Source: a bacterium
GTDB taxonomy: Bacteria; Bdellovibrionota_C; UBA2361; OMII01
Direction: 5' to 3'
NCBI GenBank assembly: GCA_017853915.1
Contig: JAFMIS010000060.1
Location: forward strand, 1 to 10,219
DNA: 10,219 nucleotides
The notes under the pieces were generated by a model. It saw only the letters and a program-made list of their open reading frames with translations, was not told where the DNA came from and did not search any database. This document shows positions 1 through 6,077 of this stretch, one piece after another; position 1 is the stretch's first letter; every line of letters begins with the position of its first letter. Made by a program: the position numbers and the translations under genes.

Positions 1-2
1 TG

Positions 3-64
3 GCCTATTTCCGCGCATTTGTCACGGCGAGCGCAGCGAGCTTCGTAAAAAATGCGGGTTAGGC
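3..64. repeat. Large imperfect inverted repeat downstream of dnaE2
   Basis: The outer arms GCCTA (3-7) and TAGGC (60-64) pair. Inside them CGCATTT (14-20) pairs with AAATGCG (50-56), and further partial pairing leads to a core with the direct repeat GCGAGC-GCA-GCGAGC (27-41). The element starts 17 bases beyond the dnaE2 stop, so it may fold at the 3' end of the mutasome mRNA and act as a terminator or stabilising hairpin. Its composite structure, GC-rich core and intergenic position also suit an extragenic palindromic repeat present in many copies. There is only one copy here, so this cannot be tested within the window. Pairing is seen directly; the role is inference. Confidence 0.45.
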
Positions 65-80
65 ATGGTGAGCCACCGTG
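64..80 (-). terminator. Small GC-rich hairpin right after the dnaE2 stop, possible terminator
   Basis: On the plus strand CATGGTG (64-70), loop AGC, CACCGTG (74-80) gives a 7-base-pair stem with one T-G wobble, directly against the dnaE2 stop codon (81-83). Read on the minus strand it is followed 11 bases later by six T residues (52-47). That gap is long for a classical Rho-independent terminator, and the T run also lies inside the larger hairpin at 3-64. The hairpin is clear; terminator function is a weak inference from its position at the end of the operon. Confidence 0.3.
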
Positions 81-3000
81 CTATCCTCGACCCGAGATAG
101 AAGCCGCTCCAGGAGGAATCCCCTCAATCACATGAAGACCTATCCTGTGATCGAGACACTCAAGTCTGGTGACATCGATGTAGACTATCTCTCCGATCCG
201 TTCGAGTTTTCCGTGCGCTAAAAGAACGCGACTCAGCATCACTACTCGGTGATGTGCCTCAAAGAGAGCGGGCCTAATCACTAGGTTTAGGGAACCCGTC
301 TCATCCTCTATCGTTATAAAAACAACCCCTTTTGCTGTTCCTGGTCGCTGACGTGTGATGGCGATACCAGCGGCGGATACGCGGCTTGAGATGGGAACAC
401 CGTGTCGCGCCGAGAGCGAGTCTGCTGTAGAGACTCGGCGTTGTGAGAGCTCAGTTCGTAGAAATTGGAGCGGATGGGCTCTGAGCGATACCCCAGTCAT
501 AGCGTAGTCTGAAAACATGTCACGTTGTAGTGACATTGGGGGGAGTGAGACGCGTGTGCCGCCATCACGCTCTGATAAGAGTGAATCGAGAGCCCCCGTT
601 TCAGGTGGAAGCGCTTGAATGCTCCAGTGCGCTGGTCTCCGTCCTGATTCAAGAGAGGTAAAAGCGTCAGCGCGCGCCAGGGTAGTAAGTGTTACCTGGG
701 ACACGTTGATGTCTCGCCCCTGAATATCGCGCATCGATGAGAACTCTCCCTGCTCCGCAACTGATTGATGGAGCGCTTCAGCGTGGCTTCGTCTAAGTCC
801 TCGCACGAGGCGTAGGCCAAGACGGAGATGAGGCTGGGAATCACTATTTCCATACTCGACTGAACAGTCCCACGCGCTTTTATTTACATCTATTGGAAGC
901 ACTGACACTCCATGCTTCTGAGCGTCTCGTATGATCTGCGCGGGAGCGTAGAAACCCATCGGTTGGCTATTGAGGAGTGCGCAGGCGAATTCGGCCGGAT
1001 AGTGACGTTTAATCCACGCCGATGCATAGACAAGGAGCGCGAACGACGCCGCGTGCGACTCCGGAAATCCGTACTCGCTAAAGCCCTTAATCTGATTGAG
1101 GCAGGTCTCGGCAAATTCCGAGGAGTACCCGTTGGCGAGCATCCCCTTAGTTATCTTTTCCTTGAAAGTCTCAATAACGCCTTTGTGTGACTTCCACGCC
1201 GCCATCGCTCTGCGGAGCTTCTCTGCTTCCCCTGGCGAGAAGTTCGCTAATGTGATCGCGAGCCTCATCGCCTGTTCCTGAAAGATCGGCACTCCCATAG
1301 TTTTGCCGAGGATTCGCTCCACGCGCTCATCGGGAAACCAGGGCTTTTCAAGCCCATTTCGTCGTCGCAGAAATGGATGCACCATATTGCCCTGAATCGG
1401 TCCGGGGCGGACGATAGCTACTTCAATCACGAGGTCATAAAAACACCGTGGTCGAAGCCTTGGCAACATCGACATTTGGGCACGTGACTCGACCTGAAAC
1501 ACCCCGATACTATCGGAGGCGCATAACATGTCGTACACCGAGGGGTCCTCGCTCGGAATCTGGTGCAGTTCGAACGCTTCTCCTCGCCGGGCCGCAATGA
1601 GGGCAAGAGCCTTACGAATGCAGGTCAACATGCCGAGGGCGAGTACGTCTATCTTTAGCATTCCAAGCTCCTCGATATCATTCTTATCCCACTCAATGAT
1701 GGTCCGGGACTCCATGCCAGCGTTAATAATTGGCACTATCTCGTGAAGGGGGGTGTGGGAGATGATAAAACCACCCACATGTTGCGAGAGGTGGCGTGGA
1801 AACCCAACTAATTCGCTGGCAAGGATGAGGGTGTTTTGGACCGTGGTATCGAAAGGATTGAGTCCCATCTCTCGTAATGAGTCGGCAGTGACAGCACTGT
1901 GTCTCCAACGATGAACACTCTTCGCGAGTGTATCAATACTATCAAGCGAGAGCCCAAATACCTTGCCAACTTCGCGCACTGCGCTCCGAGCCTGGTATGT
2001 GACAACCTCGGCTGTTAAAGCCGCGCGATCGCGTCCATAGCGTGTATAGATGTATTGAATCACCTCCTCGCGTCTCTCATGTTCAAAATCGATATCAATG
2101 TCAGGCGGCTCACGGCGCTCCTTGCTTATAAAGCGAGCAAAGAGCAGATCGATGTGTTGCGGATCGACAGCGGTAATTCCAAGGCAGTAGCACACCGCTG
2201 AGTTCGCGGCCGCGCCTCGCCCTTGGCAGAGAATTCCACGAGCGCGCGCGAAGGCGACGATGTCGTAGCAGGTAAGAAAATACTTCTCGTAATCGAGCTC
2301 TCGAATCAGCCCTAGTTCATCGTCGAGCGCTCTCAGAACCTTTTCGGGCACGCCATCTGGATACCGCTCCCGCGCGCCTGCGTGTACACGCTCAGCGAGA
2401 TATCTCGCGGGAGTTGTATCTGCTGGGCAGATCTCCTCAGGATAGGTATAGGTGAGGGAAGAGAGTGAAAAGGATGAAGCGATCGCTACGATCTCGCTGA
2501 TGCGGGAGATGGCTTGAGGTATATCTCGAAAGAGGCGATGCATTTCTTGTGGCGTTTTGAGGTGGCGCTCGCTGTTTTGAAAGAGTCGAAACCCAGCTTG
2601 AGACAGCGCACAGCCCTCACGGATACACGTTACGATGTCCTGCAGTGGTTTTCGTTCAGGAAGATGGTAGTAGACGTCATTCGTCGCTACGAGCGATATG
2701 CCGAGCGCGCGCGCGATATCGATAGCGATAGCGCAGGATGTTTTGTTCGATGGAGTATAGTTGCGAGTGAGGGCAATCGAGAGGAGGTGCCTGTCTGTTG
2801 AATTATCGCGCACAATTCTACACAGCTCATAGAAGAGCGCTCCATGGTAGTTTTCGGCCGCCGCTGAGTGTAGGCGTGTTTGAAAAAATGGAGGGATAAG
2901 GATAGTAACGAATTGATTTTGAACCTCTAGGAAGTCCTGGAGGCTTAGAAACCAATCGTTTTTTGAAACAAGACTTTTCCGTTTCGTAAGAAGTGTGCAC

Positions 3001-3323
3001 AACGTGCCATACGAGGCGCGATCGGTTGGGTAGACCAAGAGCGAAGTTTGCCGGTACTCCGATCCACGCTCGGATAGAGAGGTTTGAACGTGCCCCTGGA
3101 AGTCAATATCGAGTCGGCACCCGATCAGAGCCTGTATCCCCGCGTCTCGAGCGGCGGTGTGCGCCCGAACCACACCAGCCAGCGTATTATGATCAGTTAT
3201 GCCGATTGCTTCGTAGCCTAATTCAGCCGCTCTCCAAATATACTCATGTGGATGGCTTGCTCCTCGAAGAAAAGAGAAGTTTGTAGTGGTTTGCAGTTCA
3301 GAATAGGAAGGCAGCGTGGACAT
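81..3323 (-). CDS. dnaE2: Error-prone DNA polymerase III alpha subunit DnaE2 (ImuC)
   Basis: This is the C-family polymerase of the mutasome; it extends DNA across lesions with low fidelity in the cytoplasm. The protein has 1080 residues, normal for DnaE2. The N-terminal PHP domain opens with SELQTTTNFSFLRGASHP (from residue 8), where the metal-binding HxH found in many PHP domains is replaced by Q-T-T, so PHP nuclease activity is unlikely. The polymerase core has GRGAAANSAVCYCLGIT and PDIDIDF at 407-413. D408, D410 and D559 (in LKIDVLALG) match the three catalytic aspartates of E. coli Pol III alpha (D401, D403, D555). DnaE2 hallmark blocks include AIVRPGPIQG and ALLNSQPMGFY. A helix-hairpin-helix lies near 830-870 and an OB fold near 985-1060. 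QRDMF at 933-937 resembles a clamp-binding peptide. The start ATG lies 9 bases after the imuB stop with only a weak ribosome site (GGTGA), which suggests translational coupling. Confidence 0.96.
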   Translation of the reverse strand: MSTLPSYSELQTTTNFSFLRGASHPHEYIWRAAELGYEAIGITDHNTLAGVVRAHTAARDAGIQALIGCRLDIDFQGHVQTSLSERGSEYRQTSLLVYPTDRASYGTLCTLLTKRKSLVSKNDWFLSLQDFLEVQNQFVTILIPPFFQTRLHSAAAENYHGALFYELCRIVRDNSTDRHLLSIALTRNYTPSNKTSCAIAIDIARALGISLVATNDVYYHLPERKPLQDIVTCIREGCALSQAGFRLFQNSERHLKTPQEMHRLFRDIPQAISRISEIVAIASSFSLSSLTYTYPEEICPADTTPARYLAERVHAGARERYPDGVPEKVLRALDDELGLIRELDYEKYFLTCYDIVAFARARGILCQGRGAAANSAVCYCLGITAVDPQHIDLLFARFISKERREPPDIDIDFEHERREEVIQYIYTRYGRDRAALTAEVVTYQARSAVREVGKVFGLSLDSIDTLAKSVHRWRHSAVTADSLREMGLNPFDTTVQNTLILASELVGFPRHLSQHVGGFIISHTPLHEIVPIINAGMESRTIIEWDKNDIEELGMLKIDVLALGMLTCIRKALALIAARRGEAFELHQIPSEDPSVYDMLCASDSIGVFQVESRAQMSMLPRLRPRCFYDLVIEVAIVRPGPIQGNMVHPFLRRRNGLEKPWFPDERVERILGKTMGVPIFQEQAMRLAITLANFSPGEAEKLRRAMAAWKSHKGVIETFKEKITKGMLANGYSSEFAETCLNQIKGFSEYGFPESHAASFALLVYASAWIKRHYPAEFACALLNSQPMGFYAPAQIIRDAQKHGVSVLPIDVNKSAWDCSVEYGNSDSQPHLRLGLRLVRGLRRSHAEALHQSVAEQGEFSSMRDIQGRDINVSQVTLTTLARADAFTSLESGRRPAHWSIQALPPETGALDSLLSERDGGTRVSLPPMSLQRDMFSDYAMTGVSLRAHPLQFLRTELSQRRVSTADSLSARHGVPISSRVSAAGIAITRQRPGTAKGVVFITIEDETGSLNLVIRPALFEAHHRVVMLSRVLLAHGKLERIGEIVYIDVTRLECLDHRIGLHVIEGIPPGAASISGRG

Positions 3324-3332
3324 ACGTCACCA

Positions 3333-4931
3333 TTACGTCCACGAACCGTGAACAAACCATTCGTGAGTGCGTTGATCTCGAAAGACCCACAGCCAGCGAC
3401 CAGTATGATCCTGAATGGTGAAGTAGTCGCGCGTTGAGAAGAGTTCTTGCCGTACGTCGCCCCTCCACCACTCAGGCGCGATCCGTTCAGGTCCATGTCC
3501 TGAAATGATTGGGAGTCGTGTGTCGCGCCACTGAATGCACGAAGGTGGCTTGTCAGGCAACATAGCGATCGTTGTGATAGGCTCAGGTGTAGAGAAGAGC
3601 GAGGGGGGCCTCTCGCGTGGAGAGTAGGGAGCGGGAGATTCCATTACAACGTCATGAGTATCACGCGAGACTCCAATTGCTGATTGGTACGAAAATGAGC
3701 GCTCGGGGATGTATGAATCGTTAAGGCGCGCAAGTGACACGCGATCCTTTCCGATTCGTATACCAAACGTATTGAGAAGTTCGCGGTACGAGCGCGCGAC
3801 ATCACGTGCGTCGAGCGTCTGAGGGGTAAAGCTTTTTTGCTCTTTGATAGAGCGTGTGGTGTCGTTAGCGCGCAGGATAATCTCGCGAGCCTCACCGCAG
3901 AATCGCATCGAGTCGATAATTGGCTGGATAATTGAAAGAAGGTGCTTCGTATCATTGGTCGCCGAAGAGAGGGGGAACTCTTTGCGAACACGCTGAGAAG
4001 CGGTATCGCAAATAACAAGGGAGAATAAGCCCGCTGAAATATGCTCGGCGCGAAGGTGCCGCAAGAGATCGTGAAATAGAGATTCAATAGCGATAGTAAT
4101 GGCGCGACGATTGGTCAAAGGCGGCTCAAAGATCCTGTGTCTTTCATAGCGCGCGCGTTCCTCGACCCCGTTGAGCCGCTCCTCAAGTGAGCCCAGCGCC
4201 TGATGAAGCCTGTATACTAAGGGCTTGCCGAACCTCTGTCCTAAGGTGTGTCGCGGGAGCGAGAGTAATTCTCCGACAGTATACACTCCAACATCGGCTA
4301 AGCGTTCGAGACAGAGTCGATCAACTCGTAGTGAGCGAATTGGAAGGTGAGTGAGGGCCTCGGTAAGAGCCGGGATAGATCGCGCGACACATGGTGTATG
4401 GGGTCCAAAGCGTGAAAGCGCCCACGCTCCCCCAATAGTCGGAGCGGCGGAGATTCTGGCGCGGTGTTGAAATAGAGCGTCCACACGTTGACACAAGAGA
4501 TCGATATCCCCATGAAGCTTCTCAGTTCCGGTAAGATCGATCGTAATTCCATAGTGTAAAGACGAGAGGGTTCGTAGCTCATCGCGTTTGTGCGCAAGAG
4601 AGAGCTCATGATCAATGCCGACAAGGGGCGAGAAGCGTAGACACCACACCGCGAGGGCGTAAAGCGCGTTATAATCCCTGATCGGATCAAAGGGTTCAGT
4701 GTGCGCGTCAGGTACGAGCGCCTGCGCGAGGGGAAGAGACATCATCGGACGCACACCTGCTCGAAACGCTTCGCGACAGTAGCGTGTGACGAGTACCTGC
4801 TGGGACTCGACACTCGTGAGTAGCACGGCGTGAGGGTCATGTTCCGTATTCTTGCTGCGTAGTTTCCGCTTCGTGACATCGATCGACCACTCGGGGAAAA
4901 AGGCGCAGAGATAGACTCGATTCATGTTCAT
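3333..4931 (-). CDS. imuB: ImuB, catalytically inactive Y-family polymerase homologue
   Basis: In studied systems ImuB does not polymerise DNA; it links DnaE2, ImuA and the beta clamp. The 532-residue protein begins RVYLCAFFPEWSID, where active Y-family enzymes carry their first catalytic aspartate in a motif like FVDCDSFYA. The region of the second catalytic motif (SIDE) reads YGITIDLTGTEKLHG (127-141), so the metal-binding acidic residues are missing, as expected for ImuB. A helix-hairpin-helix follows (about 208-248, LADVGVYTVGELLSLPR), then a little-finger-like region. The ImuB-specific C-terminus contains RIGKDRVSLARLNDSYIPERSF (392-413), PSLFSTPEPI (443-452), GPERIAPEWWR (480-490) and RDYFTIQDHTGRWLWVFRD. 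No canonical clamp motif beginning with Q precedes PEPI; RPPSLF (441-446) is the nearest. Two start codons (4931 and 4925) are possible. Both lie inside imuA, giving an overlap of 95 or 89 bases. Confidence 0.95.
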   Translation of the reverse strand: MNMNRVYLCAFFPEWSIDVTKRKLRSKNTEHDPHAVLLTSVESQQVLVTRYCREAFRAGVRPMMSLPLAQALVPDAHTEPFDPIRDYNALYALAVWCLRFSPLVGIDHELSLAHKRDELRTLSSLHYGITIDLTGTEKLHGDIDLLCQRVDALFQHRARISAAPTIGGAWALSRFGPHTPCVARSIPALTEALTHLPIRSLRVDRLCLERLADVGVYTVGELLSLPRHTLGQRFGKPLVYRLHQALGSLEERLNGVEERARYERHRIFEPPLTNRRAITIAIESLFHDLLRHLRAEHISAGLFSLVICDTASQRVRKEFPLSSATNDTKHLLSIIQPIIDSMRFCGEAREIILRANDTTRSIKEQKSFTPQTLDARDVARSYRELLNTFGIRIGKDRVSLARLNDSYIPERSFSYQSAIGVSRDTHDVVMESPAPYSPRERPPSLFSTPEPITTIAMLPDKPPSCIQWRDTRLPIISGHGPERIAPEWWRGDVRQELFSTRDYFTIQDHTGRWLWVFRDQRTHEWFVHGSWT

Positions 4932-5688
4932 TAATACCTATAAGCCACGATGAAGATTGCAGAGCCGCTCCTCGTATCTTAAGGAGCGACAACTCCCAGA
5001 GCGGTGTGTCATATGAGGAGGGGGTGGGGGAGAGAGCCCAGCGCGTATGAGCGCAGCTAGGAAAGGCGCTGTCTTTGCTATTTCGTATAAGGAGTGCTGT
5101 CGCTCCGTTTTGTCGCGCGGCGAGTAGTAGCTTCTTTGTCGCTGTTAACGAGAGCCGAGGACAGTCAGCGATAACTACATGTACCGCTGGTGATCGCAGC
5201 GCGGTTTCAAGCGCCCAGAGGGTCATGCGATCGTTGATGGTATCGATAAACAGAGCTGAATGAAGGAGAGGTGATGTGGCGCTTCCATGATCCTTAGCTG
5301 CTTGAACAAGGGTGTATGGTGTCGGCCACGATCGTTTCCCGATCCATAACGTACTACGTGGGTGCACAGCTTCGTTCCAGCTCTGTTGATTTGCTATCAG
5401 CTCGTGAGCACTGTGAGCGATAGCTGAGGTGAGGGAAGTTGGAAAAGCGCATGGTTGCAACGGATCGTTGTAAAAGAACTCATGGATAGAGCCACGTTGT
5501 AGACCTCCGCCTGGAAGAGCTTGATCAATCTCAGGGATGCCCAACGGTATCGCGTCGCCTTGTCGCGCACGATCGTCAAAAGTAGCTACGCTGGGTCGTC
5601 CTGATCCGGCCCACACGAGCCCCTGCGTGGAGAGGTCGTCTATAATCTGAGCGCCACACCGTGTACGACCCTCTCTTTGCGCTGACAT
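4837..5688 (-). CDS. imuA: ImuA, RecA-like mutasome accessory protein
   Basis: ImuA is the first gene of the cassette. Family members are RecA/SulA-like proteins that bind ImuB and support damage-induced mutagenesis; their biochemistry is less clear than that of the other two. The product has 283 residues. The signature IPLGIPEIDQALPGGGLQRGSIHEFF lies at 47-72. A later block, TLWALETALRSPAVHVVIADCPRLSLTATKKLLLAAR (156-192), matches the ImuA/RecA core, and WELSLLKIRG (231-240) the conserved end region. No Walker A (GxxxxGKT) is visible, so ATPase activity is doubtful. I chose the ATG at 5688 because GGGGGTGAT, an 8 of 9 match to GGAGGTGAT, lies at ideal distance. A GTG at 5697 would add three residues but sits inside that ribosome site. 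The last 31 codons overlap the start of imuB. Confidence 0.92.
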   Translation of the reverse strand: MSAQREGRTRCGAQIIDDLSTQGLVWAGSGRPSVATFDDRARQGDAIPLGIPEIDQALPGGGLQRGSIHEFFYNDPLQPCAFPTSLTSAIAHSAHELIANQQSWNEAVHPRSTLWIGKRSWPTPYTLVQAAKDHGSATSPLLHSALFIDTINDRMTLWALETALRSPAVHVVIADCPRLSLTATKKLLLAARQNGATALLIRNSKDSAFPSCAHTRWALSPTPSSYDTPLWELSLLKIRGAALQSSSWLIGINEHESSLSLRLFPRVVDRCHEAETTQQEYGT

Positions 5689-5692
5689 GCCA

Positions 5693-5701
5693 ATCACCCC
5701 C
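5693..5701 (-). promoter_or_regulatory. Strong ribosome binding site of imuA
   Basis: The minus strand reads GGGGGTGAT followed by TGGC and ATG (5688). It matches the anti-Shine-Dalgarno complement GGAGGTGAT at 8 of 9 bases, with the GG core 8 bases from the ATG. It decides the start in favour of the ATG at 5688 over the GTG at 5697, which lies within it. Confidence 0.7.
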
Positions 5702-5790
5702 AGTATTCTTGAACTGGTCTCAAAAGTATCTTCTGCTACGGTTGATGATATGAGGGCTGCGACTTCGTCACATTTCGCGAGAAAATCCTT

Positions 5791-5813
5791 GGTGTATCTG
5801 AAGAAGATACGCC
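5791..5813. repeat. Short inverted repeat in the imuA leader region
   Basis: On the plus strand GGTGTATCT (5791-5799), loop GAAGA, AGATACGCC (5805-5813) forms a 9-base-pair stem with one T-G wobble. On the plus strand a T run follows after 5 bases (around 5819-5824), but no plus-strand gene ends here, so terminator function makes little sense. On the minus strand it would be a hairpin in the imuA leader if transcription starts at the central palindrome. It could also be a weak operator. Only the symmetry is certain. Confidence 0.3.
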
Positions 5814-5869
5814 CTCGGTTTTTTCGCTCGTCTCGTCCCTTGTTTTGCCAACTTCGCTACGAACCTACT

Positions 5870-5899
5870 TTGAGAGCTGTTCTAGTATATTTCTATACT
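5870..5899 (+). promoter_or_regulatory. Candidate sigma-70 promoter for the efflux operon
   Basis: TTGAGA (5870-5875) and TATACT (5894-5899) each match the -35 and -10 consensus at 5 of 6 positions, with an 18-base spacer. The -10 lies wholly within the right half of the 24-base palindrome, the layout expected of a repressible promoter. The leader to the membrane fusion protein start would be about 170 bases. This is a pattern match only. Confidence 0.42.
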
Positions 5900-5903
5900 A
5901 GAA
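5880..5903. promoter_or_regulatory. Perfect 24-base palindromic operator candidate
   Basis: The arms TTCTAGTATA (5880-5889) and TATACTAGAA (5894-5903) are exact reverse complements around the spacer TTTC. Such length and perfection in an intergenic region strongly suggest a dimeric regulator site. It overlaps candidate -10 elements on both strands and lies roughly 175-190 bases from each first gene. The 10-4-10 layout equals that of the AcrR operator upstream of E. coli acrAB, supporting a TetR-type efflux repressor. SOS control of imuA is the other possibility: TAGTA...TACTA resembles half-sites of Xanthomonas LexA boxes, and GTTC-N7-TTTC (5879-5893) is one base from the alphaproteobacterial GTTC-N7-GTTC box. 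No regulator gene is in the window, so the binding protein is unknown. Confidence 0.65.
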
Positions 5904-5920
5904 TAAGATGCGATGATCAA
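5892..5920 (-). promoter_or_regulatory. Candidate promoter for imuA-imuB-dnaE2
   Basis: On the minus strand TTGATC (5920-5915) and TATAGA (5897-5892) are 17 bases apart and match consensus at 4 of 6 positions each. The -10 falls inside the 24-base palindrome, so one bound protein could block both this promoter and the divergent one. The match is modest. I found no better promoter closer to imuA. Confidence 0.27.
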
Positions 5921-5940
5921 TCAGAAAGGCCCGGCTACTA

Positions 5941-5968
5941 TGGTCAAAACATGGCTTGTAGGTATACT
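5941..5968 (+). promoter_or_regulatory. Alternative promoter for the efflux operon
   Basis: TGGTCA (5941-5946, 4 of 6) and TATACT (5963-5968, 5 of 6) with a 16-base spacer form a second possible promoter about 105 bases before the membrane fusion protein start. It is weaker than the one over the palindrome. Confidence 0.22.
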
Positions 5969-5991
5969 GCATAAAGGAATCTTCATTTGTT

Positions 5992-6025
5992 TCAAGTATA
6001 TACAACGACTGTGCATATACTTTTT
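5992..6025. repeat. Imperfect inverted repeat sharing the palindrome half-site
   Basis: AAGTATATACA (5994-6004) pairs with TGCATATACTT (6012-6022) except for one mismatch, around a 7-base loop. The left side, TCAAGTATAT (5992-6001), matches TCTAGTATAT of the central palindrome (5881-5890) at 9 of 10 bases, so it may be a second, weaker binding site for the same protein. The right arm runs into TTTTT (6021-6025), so as RNA it could be a weak AT-rich attenuator before the pump genes. The operator reading seems more natural to me. Confidence 0.33.
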
Positions 6026-6064
6026 AAGCCCTACGCCATACGATAGCCGTACCCATAATCCGAT

Positions 6065-6070
6065 TAAGGA
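6065..6070 (+). promoter_or_regulatory. Ribosome binding site of the membrane fusion protein
   Basis: TAAGGA lies 7 bases before the ATG at 6078. It supports that start over upstream in-frame ATGs at 5913 and 5940, which have no comparable site and would add residues unlike an RND fusion protein N-terminus. Confidence 0.65.
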
Positions 6071-6077
6071 AGCGCCT

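Larger units (their letters stand above)
5689..6077. other. Divergent intergenic region between mutasome and efflux operons
   Basis: These 389 bases separate the two divergent operons and contain no convincing gene. They hold a perfect 24-base palindrome near the middle (5880-5903), candidate promoters for both strands overlapping it, a second imperfect inverted repeat with a related half-site (5992-6025), a smaller hairpin on the imuA side (5791-5813), and ribosome sites at each end. The word GTATCTTCT (5726-5734) recurs in reverse complement at 5802-5810. Transcripts from the central promoters would have leaders of about 170-200 bases in both directions, which leaves room for control in the untranslated region. 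Confidence 0.6.

Noticed and set aside
2021..2490. GCGATCGC-like words resembling a highly iterated palindrome
   Set aside because: There are only scattered occurrences, all within coding sequence, so no enrichment can be claimed by eye.
912..2801. Several plus-strand open frames of 60-95 codons opposite dnaE2
   Set aside because: They are antisense shadows of a well-conserved polymerase gene.
5687..5974. 95-codon plus-strand open frame across the intergenic region
   Set aside because: It overlaps the imuA start and the palindrome, has no recognisable domain or ribosome site, and reads as random basic and hydrophobic residues.
5913..6077. Upstream in-frame starts (5913, 5940) for the membrane fusion protein
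   Set aside because: They lack ribosome sites, would put the operators inside the coding region, and add residues before an already complete membrane anchor. The ATG at 6078 has TAAGGA at good spacing.
5689..6077. E. coli-type LexA box (CTGT-N8-ACAG) near imuA
   Set aside because: No match found. CTGT at 5877-5880 has no ACAG at the required distance. GTTC-N7-TTTC at 5879-5893 is one base off the alphaproteobacterial box and could be chance inside the palindrome.
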